NCBI GenBank assembly: GCA_012719015.1
Contig: JAAYBE010000094.1
Coordinates: 1 to 17,803, forward strand
From: Actinomycetota bacterium
GTDB lineage: Bacteria; Actinomycetota; Thermoleophilia; UBA2241
Direction of reading: 5' to 3'
Length of the DNA: 17,803 bases
Shown here: one piece after another, positions 1 through 6,891 of the stretch
Layout: every line of letters starts with the position of its first letter
Numbering within the stretch: the stretch's first letter is position 1
The notes under the pieces: generated by a model
Seen by the model: the letters and a program-made list of their open reading frames with translations, nothing else
What the model was told of the DNA's origin: nothing
Database searches by the model: none
Program-made: the position numbers and the translations under genes

Positions 1-38
1 AGGAGGACCACGCTGCGCCGACGCAGCCCTGGTCTCCT
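1..38 (-). terminator. Hairpin downstream of the molybdopterin-like secreted protein gene
   Basis: A long imperfect hairpin lies about 45 nt past the stop codon at 85. The inner stem is a perfect 6-bp GCTGCG/CGCAGC (12-17 with 22-27) closed by a 4-nt loop. The outer stem pairs ACCA (7-10) with TGGT (30-33), then AGGAG (1-5) with CTCCT (34-38), leaving G6 bulged. On the minus strand any U-tract would lie outside the window, so whether it is a true intrinsic terminator cannot be judged. Confidence 0.45.
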
Positions 39-84
39 CTCACTCACGTCCGCCTCCCGATGGACACGTCGTCTCCAGCTGGGG

Positions 85-732
85 CTACTTGGGCGCGGTC
101 ACCCTCCGCACCATGCGCAGGCTCGACGAGCCGACCTGCACATAGCCGGGCTTGACCCACTTCTTGTAGGCCCACCAGAAGCGCAACGGCCCGACGCCCT
201 TGCTCCCGTCTTTGGCGTAGGTGCTGGTGTAGGCACGCCAGGGGTTGGAGTCGTTGATGCGCGCGCCGACCTTCTTGTCCTGATAGGCGAGGATGGCGGT
301 GAGGCGATTGGCGCGCGGCACGGTGACCACGGGGTACTGGGGCGATTTGGCCTTGTACATCGTCACGTCCCGCCCGCGGACCTGCTTGGACGAGTACTGC
401 AGCCCATAGCCGTCGGCCGCCGTCAGGGTCACGGCGCCCTTCTTGTAGCCCACCTTCGCGAGCAGGTCGATGAGACGGACGCCCTTGACCGGGTGCGGCC
501 TCTCCATGCCGACGAAGCCGGTCTTGACGTACCCGGCGTAGCCTTTGTAGACGGGGAACCGGGTCTTGAGCTGCTTGAGGGTGTAGCTCCGGGTGGCCTT
601 CGGGCCCTTCACCGTGAGCACGACGTCGGCGGCATGCGCCGCCGGTGGAAGCCCAGCGGCGAGCGCCAGGGTCGCCAGCAGAGCCGCCGGCCATACCCGT
701 CCGAACCCGGAGGCGTGGCCTCGTCTTGCCAT
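85..732 (-). CDS. Secreted protein with oxidoreductase molybdopterin-binding-like domain
   Basis: The product is 215 residues. The start is the ATG at 730-732, behind a strong GGAGG-type ribosome site; an upstream in-frame start at 834 would add an implausible Arg-rich leader. Residues 1-34 are a Sec signal peptide: basic N-terminus, Ala/Leu core and an AHA-A cleavage site. The mature part follows the pattern of the sulfite-oxidase-type molybdopterin-binding fold: a beta start (VVLTVKGP), a KGVRLIDLLAKVG segment near 83-95, TAADGYG at 104-110, and GPLRFWW at 181-187 where the family usually has GPLRLVV. I see no cysteine in the mature protein, so the cofactor-coordinating Cys of true sulfite oxidases is absent. 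It is more likely a binding or structural protein than an enzyme. It is rich in Lys and Tyr. The gene is transcribed alone from a promoter near 869-897, downstream of the formate dehydrogenase terminator. Confidence 0.75.
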   Translation of the reverse strand: MARRGHASGFGRVWPAALLATLALAAGLPPAAHAADVVLTVKGPKATRSYTLKQLKTRFPVYKGYAGYVKTGFVGMERPHPVKGVRLIDLLAKVGYKKGAVTLTAADGYGLQYSSKQVRGRDVTMYKAKSPQYPVVTVPRANRLTAILAYQDKKVGARINDSNPWRAYTSTYAKDGSKGVGPLRFWWAYKKWVKPGYVQVGSSSLRMVRRVTAPK

Positions 733-852
733 GTATCTCTCCTCCCTCCGTCGGCCCCTGCCGGACTGCCGCGCAGGGCCGTGTCGCACGTGTCGAGCGG
801 ATGACCGCTCGACGCCGGGCCGGCCCGACCCCATCTCCGCGTCGCGCAGAGG

Positions 853-878
853 GCGTTATCCTCGTCGGAGTATAACGC
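853..878. promoter_or_regulatory. Perfect inverted repeat over the -10, candidate operator
   Basis: GCGTTAT (853-859) and ATAACGC (872-878) form a perfect 7-bp inverted repeat with a 12-nt spacer. The right arm shares sequence with the -10 box of the promoter reading into the secreted molybdopterin-like protein, so a dimeric regulator bound here would block RNA polymerase. The dyad is seen directly; the regulator is unknown. Confidence 0.45.
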
Positions 879-897
879 TTGCAGACGAGGGTGAAAA
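869..897 (-). promoter_or_regulatory. Sigma-70-type promoter for the secreted molybdopterin-like protein
   Basis: On the minus strand the -35 box reads TTTTCA (892-897, 4 of 6 matches), followed by a 17-nt spacer and the -10 box TATACT (869-874, 5 of 6). The predicted transcription start is near 862, giving a leader of about 130 nt before the ATG at 732. The untranslated interval 733-1078 (about 346 nt) holds this promoter, the dyad over it and the formate dehydrogenase terminator. I see no gene in it. Confidence 0.6.
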
Positions 898-1002
898 GGC
901 GTCGCGGTCGGCGCCGTGAGGCCGCTCGGACTGCCTGGCCGCACCGCGGCTCGGCCGGAGACCCGGCCACTCGGGAGGCGACTCCGAGGGGGCGGAGAGA
1001 GA

Positions 1003-1037
1003 GGAGGGCCGGGGCGCCTCTCGCGCCCCGGCCCTCC
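1003..1037 (-). terminator. Terminator of the formate dehydrogenase gene
   Basis: The arms 1003-1016 and 1024-1037 pair perfectly over 14 bp (inner sequence GAGGGCCGGGGCG with its complement) around a 7-nt loop, 42 nt past the stop codon. On the minus strand the hairpin is followed by a pyrimidine run (TCTCTCTC) instead of a clean U-tract, which is common in GC-rich genomes. Confidence 0.7.
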
Positions 1038-1078
1038 GGGTCTCGCTCCTCCGCCGCGTCCCGACGGCGCGGCTGCGC

Positions 1079-4000
1079 TTATCTGGCGGCCGCTCCGCCG
1101 CGGACCTCCATGCCCGCCGGCTCTCTCTCCATCCGGACGGCACACACCTTGAACTCCGCCGTCATCGTCACCGGATCACCCTCGGCGTTGGTGAGCTCGT
1201 TGACCGGGGACTCCGCGTAGTGGAAGGTCATGAAGACCACGCCCGGCGGCACCTTCTCGGTGACCGTCACCCGCGTGGTGATCGAGCCGCGCCTCGAGGT
1301 GACCCGCACCACGTCGCCCTCGTCGACCCCGAGCCGCGCCGCGTCCGCGGGGTTGACCTCGGCCAGCTCGTGCGGCCGCAGCATGTCGAGCGACTCGGAG
1401 ATACGGGTCGAGATGTTGTACTGGTAGAGCATGCGACCGGTGGTGAGGAGCATGGGGTAGTCCTCGTCGACCAGCTCGGCCGCCTTCTGGTACGGGATGC
1501 CCTGCAGGAGCCCCTTGCCGCGCGTGAACCGGCCCTTGTGCAGGTACTGCGTGCCGGGGTGATCCTCGGTGGGGCACGGCCACTGCAGGCCCTGCGTGCC
1601 GAGCCGCCCGTAGGTCATGCCGGCGTACTGCGGCACGGCCTTGCGGACCTCCTCGAAGATCTCCTCCGGCGAGTCGTAGTGCCAGGGGATGCCCATCCTC
1701 TTGCCGAGGTCCTGGATGATCTCCCAGTCCGCCCGCGTATCGCCGGGCGGGTCGATCGCCTTGCGCACGCGCTGCACGCGACGCTCGGTGTTGGTGAAGG
1801 TGCCGTCCTTCTCGGCGTACAGCGCCGCCGGCAGGAACACGTCGGCGTACTTAGCCGTCTCGGTCATGAAGATGTTCTGGACGGCGAGGAACTCGAGGTT
1901 CTCGAGCGCCCTGCGCACGTGGTTGGCGTCGGCGTCGGTGAGCGCCGGGTCCTCGCCCATGATGAACATGCCTTTGAGCGTGCCCTCGACCGCGAGGTCG
2001 AACATCTCGGGGATCCGCAGGCCCATGTCCTGCGGCATCTGCACGCCGTAGAGCTCCGAGAACTTCTTCTGCGCCTCGAAGTCGAGCACGCTCGGGTAGC
2101 CGGGGTACGAGTTGGGCAGGGCGCCCATGTCGCACGAACCCTGCACGTTGTTCTGGCCGCGCAGAGGGTTGACGCCGGCGTTGGGGAACCCGATGTGCCC
2201 GGTGATCATGCCGAGGTTGGCCAGGTTCATCACGTTGGCCGTGCCCACGGTGTGCTCGGTGATGCCGAGCGTGTAGTAGATGCCGGCCTTGGGCGTCGTC
2301 GCGTAGAGCTTCGCCGCCGCGACGATGGTCTCGGCCGGCACCCCGCTGATCTCCGCGGCGCGCTCGACCGGCCACTCCTTGACCGTCTCCCAGAGCGCAT
2401 CGAAGCCCTCGGTGCGCTCCTCGATGTAGGCCTTATCGTGCCAGTCGTTGGTGATGATCGCATGCAGGATGCCGTTGATGAGCGCGTTGTCGGTGCCCGG
2501 CCTGAGCTGCAGCCACAGGTGGGCGTGCTCGGCCAGCTCGGTCCGCCGCGGGTCCACGACGATGAGTTTGGAGCCGTGCAGGTGCGCCTGCTTCATCTTG
2601 TTGCCGATGATCGGGTGCGCCTCGGTGGCGTTGGACCCGATGATGAACAGGACGTCGTTGCCGACGATCTCGTTGATCGAGTTGGTCATCGCGCCCGAGC
2701 CCAGCGTGGTCGCCAGACCGGCGACCGTGGGAGCGTGTCAGGTGCGGGCGCAGTGGTCTATCGAGTTGGTGTTCAGGCCCGCCCGTGTGAGGCGCTGCAG
2801 CAGGTAGTTCTCCTCGTTGGTGCAGCGGGCCGAGCTCATGACGCCGACGGCGAGGCTGCCCTCGCCGCGGATCTCGAGCAGGCGGCGGGCGACCAGGTCG
2901 AGGGCCTCGTCCCAGGTCGTGTCCTCCCACACGCCGTCCCTCTTGATCATCGGCGTGGTGATGCGCTCGGGGCTGTAGATGAGATCGGTGTGGAAGCGGC
3001 CCTTGACGCACAACGACCCCTGGTTCGCCGGCGCGTCGTAGGCGGCGGTGACCCCGACGACCTCGCCGTCGGCCACGTTGAGGTCGAAGCTGCAGCCCAC
3101 GCCGCAGAAGGGGCAGGTGGTGCGGACCTTCTTGCGGTCCCAGGGGTCCGCCCGGTTGAGCTGCCGGTTGGTGAGGGCCCCGGTGGGGCACATGTCGACG
3201 CACTGGCCGCAGAAGCGGCAGAACGAGATGTCCAACTGCTTGTCGAACGAGGTGGACATCTTCGCGTCGAAGCCGCGCTCGGTGAAGTCGATCGCCTCGG
3301 TGACCTGCACGTCGCGGCAGACGCCGACGCACTTGCCGCAGAGGATGCAGCGTTTGGGGTCGTAGGCGATCAGCGGCTGCTCGTCGAACCACTCGTAGTC
3401 GCGGGACTCGGTCCCCTGGAAGGGGTTGGAGAAGACCTCGTACTCGATACCGTAACGCTGCAGTTCGCAGTCGCCGTGCGCCTCGCAGACGCACTGCAGG
3501 CACAGCTTGGCGCCGCGTACCGCCTCGTCCTCCTCGAAGCCGAGCTCGATCTGGTCGAAGTTGGTCTTGCGCTCCCCGGGCTCGAGCTTGGGCATGTGGG
3601 CCGGAGGGCGCTTCTCGTGGATGCCGGTGTTGATGTCGATGAACGCCGGCGGGATCTCGGCGAGCCGCCGGATATGGCGCTCCACGTCGCCCTTGGCCTC
3701 GAGCGCCTCCAGGAACGGCGTGTGACGCAGTTCACGGAGCTGCGCCGAGACAGACGCCATGTCGTCGCCGTGCAAATAGGCGTCCATGCTCCAGGCGGCC
3801 TTCTTGCCCTGGGCGATCGCCTGGATCACCGTCTGGGCGCCGAGCACGACGTCGCCGCCGGCGAACACCTGCGGGTCGCGGGTCTGCAGCGTCCAGTCAT
3901 CGACCTCGATCGTGCGCCAGCGGGTGTGCGCGATGCCCTGCTCCTCGCCGGCGCCGTCCAGCAGCGGGTACTGGCCGATGGCGGCGATGACCTGGTCGCA

Positions 4001-5320
4001 CTCGACGACGAACTCGGAGCCCTCGACCGGCACCGGGCGGCGGCGGCCGGAGGAGTCCGGCTCGCCCAGCTCCATGCGGGTCATCTCGATGCCGCGCACC
4101 TGGCCGCCGTCGTCGGTGAGGACACGCAGCGGGGCGCAGAGCAGCTCGAGCTTGACGCCCTCCTCCTCGGCCTCGTCGACCTCGGTGTGGTGGGCCGGCA
4201 TCTCCTTGCGCGAGCGGCGGTAGAGGCAGGTGACCTCTTCGGCGCCGAGGCGCACGGCGGTGCGGCAGGCGTCCATGGCGGTGAAGCCGCCGCCGATGAC
4301 GGTGACCTTCTTGCCGGTGTGCACCGCGCCGTCGCGCTCGAAGTCCCCGAGGTAGTCGACCGCGGTGACCACACCGGAAGCGTCCTCACCGGCGATGTTC
4401 ATGAGGTTCGAGTTGAAGGCGCCGAGGGCGAGGAAGACGGCGTCGTACTCGGCCTTGAGCTGCTCGAGCTGGAAGTCGACGCCCAGCCGCACGCCGGTCT
4501 CGAGCTCCACGCCCATCCGCCAGAGGATGTTGATCTCCTCCTCGAGGATGTCGCGGGGCAGGCGGTAGCTGGGGATGCCGTAGCGGAGCATGCCGCCCGG
4601 CTTGGGCTGCGCCTCGAAGATCTTGACGGCGTGGCCCTCCAGGCGCGCATAGAAGGCGGCGGCGAGGCCGGCCGGCCCGGCTCCGACGATGGCGATCCTC
4701 TTGCCCGAGTCGGGTTTGGGCTCGGACGGCAGCAGCAGCTCGCCCTCGAGCTCGCCGGCCCGCGTCTCGTCGGCCATGAAGCGATGCAGTTGGCAGATGG
4801 TGATCGGGTCGTCGATGAACTGCCGTCGGCACGGGCCTTCGCAGGGCCGCGGGCACACGCGGCCCAGGATGCCGGGGAACGGCAGGTCCTCGCGCAGCAC
4901 CCGCATGCCGCCCGCGTAATCGCGTTCCGCGATGCGCTCCAAGAAACCGGGGATCTTGATGTGGGTGGGGCACCCGTCACGACACGGCGGGGTGCAGTAC
5001 GACATGTGGTCGCTGAAGACCAGCTCCAGGTTGAACTGACGGATGGCGCGCAGTTCGGGGGACTGTGTGGTCACGACCATGCCGTCGGCCGCGGGGGTGT
5101 CGCAGGCCGTGACGGGATCTTTGCGGCCTTCGACCTCGACGATGCACAGACGACAGGCCGAGCCCACCGGCAGCGTCTCGTGGAAGCAGAGGGTGGGGAT
5201 CGTGACCCCCGCCTCCCTGGCGGCCGTGAGGATGCTGGAGCCCTCCGGCACGACGGCCCGACGGCCGTCGATCGTCAGCGCGACCGTGGCGATCGCGTCT
5301 GAGGCTGCGGACTCAGTCAC
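1079..5320 (-). CDS. Selenocysteine-containing NAD(P)-linked formate dehydrogenase, GltD-FdhA fusion
   Basis: One 1413-residue protein is read through an in-frame UGA (2738-2740). It should interconvert formate and CO2 with NAD(P)H in the cytoplasm. Residues 1-80 form a NuoG-like [2Fe-2S] domain (C45, C56, C59, C73). Residues 105-520 are GltD-like, with Fe-S cysteines near 109-117 and 156-176, the FAD motif GAGPAG (213-218), the pyridine-nucleotide motif GGGFTA (343-348) and AGGD (487-490). Two [4Fe-4S] motifs follow (C658/661/664/668 and C701/704/707/711). The catalytic part has CPFCGVGC (736-743) with C771 for the proximal cluster, then Sec861-His862 in the context CART-Sec-HAP, and a C-terminal molybdopterin dinucleotide domain. 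The start is a GTG at 5318-5320 with GGAG 5 nt upstream. No NuoE/NuoF-type subunit is adjacent, so the GltD-like domain probably handles NAD(P)H. Mo versus W, and NAD versus NADP, cannot be told. A gene caller that stops at UGA would split it into pieces of 860 and about 536 residues. Confidence 0.92.
2700..2740 (-). promoter_or_regulatory. SECIS-like element with UGA selenocysteine codon
   Basis: Immediately 3' of the UGA (2738-2740) the mRNA can form a perfect 7-bp hairpin, GGUCGCC with GGCGACC (2726-2720 with 2714-2708), closed by the loop GGUCU (2719-2715). A lower CCCA/UGGG helix (2731-2728 with 2703-2700) extends it after an internal loop. As I remember E. coli fdhF, its SelB-binding hairpin also carries GGUCU in the apical loop and also begins that loop 18 nt after the UGA, as here. 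This supports decoding of the UGA as selenocysteine. Confidence 0.88.
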
Positions 5321-5436
5321 ACCAACTCCAATCGCTCGCTCGACTTCGGTTCAAGGAGCGCCCTGCGGCGGTCCGTGTTCTCCAGGGAGAAGGTCGCCGC
5401 GCGGGTGTCTTCCGGCGCGGCGAGGTCCGTCTCCAC
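5317..5436 (-). CDS. Possible 39-residue upstream ORF coupled to the formate dehydrogenase
   Basis: A short frame ends in a TGA that overlaps the formate dehydrogenase GTG start as GTGA, the 4-nt overlap typical of translational coupling. From GTG 5436 it would encode 39 residues ending in ERLELV; an ATG at 5493 would give 58 residues but lacks a spaced ribosome site and lies at or before the likely transcription start. Third codon positions in the distal 45 codons are about 90% G/C, like real genes here, whereas the first dozen codons from the ATG are not. A GGGGAG sits 9 nt before the GTG. I recognise no family. The frame could be a leader peptide, a small subunit or chance. Confidence 0.3.
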   Translation of the reverse strand: METDLAAPEDTRAATFSLENTDRRRALLEPKSSERLELV

Positions 5437-5483
5437 GGACGGGGACTCCCCGCGCCGAGCACTCAGCCAGGGAGCCGCTGATA

Positions 5484-5492
5484 AATGTACCA
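5484..5492 (-). promoter_or_regulatory. Weak extended -10 promoter candidate for the formate dehydrogenase
   Basis: On the minus strand TGG-TACATT forms an extended -10 box (TACATT at 5484-5489) in the only locally AT-richer spot between the SGNH hydrolase stop and the formate dehydrogenase start. No convincing -35 box is present. Transcription from here would give a leader of roughly 155 nt. Confidence 0.25.
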
Positions 5493-5534
5493 TCCTCTTG
5501 ACGGCACGCGAACCGGAGGCAGTCCGGGGCCGCT

Positions 5535-6128
5535 TCACGCACCGGCGTCCGTGAGTTCGTCGACGACGGCGGCGAGGGCGTCGGCCACGACTTCGGCGCC
5601 CGTCTCGGTGAAGTGCACACCGTCGATGGTGAAGGGGCCGCGTCCTTCCCTTGAGGCGGCTGCGAAGCCGGGACGCAGGTCGACGATGCGACGGATGCCT
5701 CGCCGGGCGGCGACCGCCGCGATCGTCGCGGCGGTCTCGGCGGCGCGCTCCTCCCACGGCGTGCCCTCGGCCTCGAGTACAAGCGGGAGGACGACCACGA
5801 TGCGCCGGGCGCGCGCCTCCGTCCACCGCAGGAGCGCCTCATAGTCGGCGGCAAGGCGTGCGGGTCGTGTCGGCGGGCCGTGGCCGCGTTGCGGTCCCGG
5901 GGCGTCCCGCGCGTCTGCGAGCGCATCGTTCACCCCGACCCAGACGAAGGCGGCGTCCGCGGGCGCAAGGCCGTCACGGCGCAGCCGTGCCAGAAGAGTC
6001 GACACCGTGTCGCCTGCGCGCCCGCGGTTGAGCAGGGCGTGCTGGGCGACGCGACGCTCGAGCAGCGGGAAGAAGGCGGCGCCGGGCCACCCCTCCGTCA
6101 AGCTGTCCCCGAGAAAGGCGATCAGCAT
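5535..6128 (-). CDS. SGNH/GDSL-family hydrolase
   Basis: This 197-residue protein is a compact SGNH hydrolase, probably an esterase or lipase-like enzyme (lysophospholipase L1/TesA type). It carries GDSL at 7-10 with nucleophile Ser9 (block I), NRGRAGD at 34-40 supplying the oxyanion Gly (block II), GVND at 65-68 with Asn67 (block III) and DGVH at 169-172 with catalytic Asp169 and His172 (block V). No signal peptide is evident, so it is likely cytoplasmic. The length is typical for single-domain members. The ATG at 6126-6128 has no Shine-Dalgarno sequence but has a -10-like hexamer 7 nt upstream, suggesting a leaderless message. A small CCGGA/TCCGG hairpin (5513-5527) follows the stop. It is divergent from the methyltransferase gene. 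The substrate cannot be inferred. Confidence 0.88.
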   Translation of the reverse strand: MLIAFLGDSLTEGWPGAAFFPLLERRVAQHALLNRGRAGDTVSTLLARLRRDGLAPADAAFVWVGVNDALADARDAPGPQRGHGPPTRPARLAADYEALLRWTEARARRIVVVLPLVLEAEGTPWEERAAETAATIAAVAARRGIRRIVDLRPGFAAASREGRGPFTIDGVHFTETGAEVVADALAAVVDELTDAGA

Positions 6129-6135
6129 GGCGGCC

Positions 6136-6141
6136 AGTCTA
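6136..6141 (-). promoter_or_regulatory. -10-like box for leaderless transcription of the SGNH hydrolase
   Basis: TAGACT on the minus strand (4 of 6 matches to TATAAT, including the key T1, A2 and T6) lies exactly 7 nt before the ATG, which has no ribosome site. That spacing places the transcription start at the A of the ATG. No good -35 box is seen. Confidence 0.35.
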
Positions 6142-6188
6142 CCGCGCGGGCCGCGTCGCTGAGGTAGGGTCTGGTGGGCGACGGATCG

Positions 6189-6210
6189 CCGCCGGCGTGT
6201 CCTCCGGCGG
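6189..6210 (+). other. Hairpin just upstream of the methyltransferase ribosome site
   Basis: CCGCCGG (6189-6195) and CCGGCGG (6204-6210) are perfect complements around an 8-nt loop, ending 24 nt before the methyltransferase ATG and close to its AGAGGAG ribosome site. It could modulate translation or be an accident of GC richness. It has no U-tract. Confidence 0.3.
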
Positions 6211-6234
6211 GTGGCCCGACAGAGAGGAGCTGCG

Positions 6235-6837
6235 ATGGCCGGAGGCTGCGGATCGCCGACTGATGCGCCGGAGCCAGGCCGCCTGGAGGCGGCCTGGCAA
6301 CGGCTGGTCGCGAACCGTGTTCTGAGCCCGTTGTACCGTCGCTACGTCGAGGAGATGGGTCTGCGCGGTGACGAGCGCGTGCTTGATTACGGCAGCGGAG
6401 CCGGGGCGGCGGCGCGTCACCTCGCGCCGCGACTGGCCCGCGGCGGCGGTCGCCTCACCTGCATGGACGTCTCGACGCGCTGGCAGGCCGAGGCCCGCAA
6501 GGCGCTGCGCGCCTACCCCGAGGTCGAGTTCCACTTGGGCGACGTGCGCGCCATGGGTCTGCCGGACGGCCTCTTCGACGTCGTGCTGGTCCACTGGATG
6601 CTGCACGACGTGGCGCCGGCGGACCGGCGGTCGATCGTGGCGGAGCTCGTGCGGCTGGTGCGTCCGGGTGGACGACTGTTCTCGCGCGAGCCCACCCGCG
6701 CGAGCCATGGGATGCCGGCGGCCGAGGTGCGGGAGGTGCTCTGCGCCGCCGGACTCCGCGAGGTGTCGGCCACGCAGGGCAAGGCGCTCATCCTGGGCGA
6801 GTTCTACCGCAGCGTGTGGAGCAAGCCGATGGATTGA
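6235..6837 (+). CDS. Class I SAM-dependent methyltransferase
   Basis: The 200-residue product has the Rossmann methyltransferase signature: motif I VLDYGSGAG at 49-57, the acidic SAM-ribose residue in TCMDVS (Asp78), motif III around GDVRAMGLPDGLFD (102-115), followed by VVLVHWMLHDV and the LVRPGGRL post-III loop (141-148). I chose ATG 6235 because AGAGGAG precedes it by 5-6 nt; the in-frame GTG at 6211 lies ahead of that site and has none of its own. The family is UbiE/methyltransferase-11-like and the substrate is not predictable. It lies upstream of the DUF2207 gene on the same strand, but that gene appears to have its own start signal. No terminator separates them. Confidence 0.88.
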   Translation: MAGGCGSPTDAPEPGRLEAAWQRLVANRVLSPLYRRYVEEMGLRGDERVLDYGSGAGAAARHLAPRLARGGGRLTCMDVSTRWQAEARKALRAYPEVEFHLGDVRAMGLPDGLFDVVLVHWMLHDVAPADRRSIVAELVRLVRPGGRLFSREPTRASHGMPAAEVREVLCAAGLREVSATQGKALILGEFYRSVWSKPMD

Positions 6838-6856
6838 CTCGGCGTGGTCCGGCCAG

Positions 6857-6884
6857 GTGGCAGGCCGGCTCCAGATGATATGGT
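6857..6884 (+). promoter_or_regulatory. Candidate leaderless promoter of the DUF2207 gene
   Basis: GTGGCA (6857-6862, 4 of 6 matches to TTGACA) is followed after 16 nt by TATGGT (6879-6884, 4 of 6 matches to TATAAT). The hexamer ends 7 nt before the ATG at 6892, the same spacing as in front of the SGNH hydrolase, so transcription would begin at the start codon. Confidence 0.35.
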
Positions 6885-6891
6885 CAACGCC

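Noticed and set aside
1079..2689. Two separate genes (or a pseudogene) for the formate dehydrogenase, split at 2738
   Set aside because: Both parts are in the same frame, the only interruption is a UGA at the Cys/Sec active-site position, and a SECIS-like hairpin follows. Starting a second protein at the internal ATG near 2689 would remove the active site.
1220..5302. Very long open frame on the plus strand opposite the formate dehydrogenase (about 1360 codons)
   Set aside because: It is the antisense shadow expected of a GC-rich coding strand. Its product is low-complexity, rich in Val, Asp, Arg and His, with no domain, and the minus-strand protein has every family motif.
5494..5534. Plus-strand TTGACG near 5498 as a promoter
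   Set aside because: No -10 box lies at 16-18 nt downstream and no plus-strand gene starts nearby.
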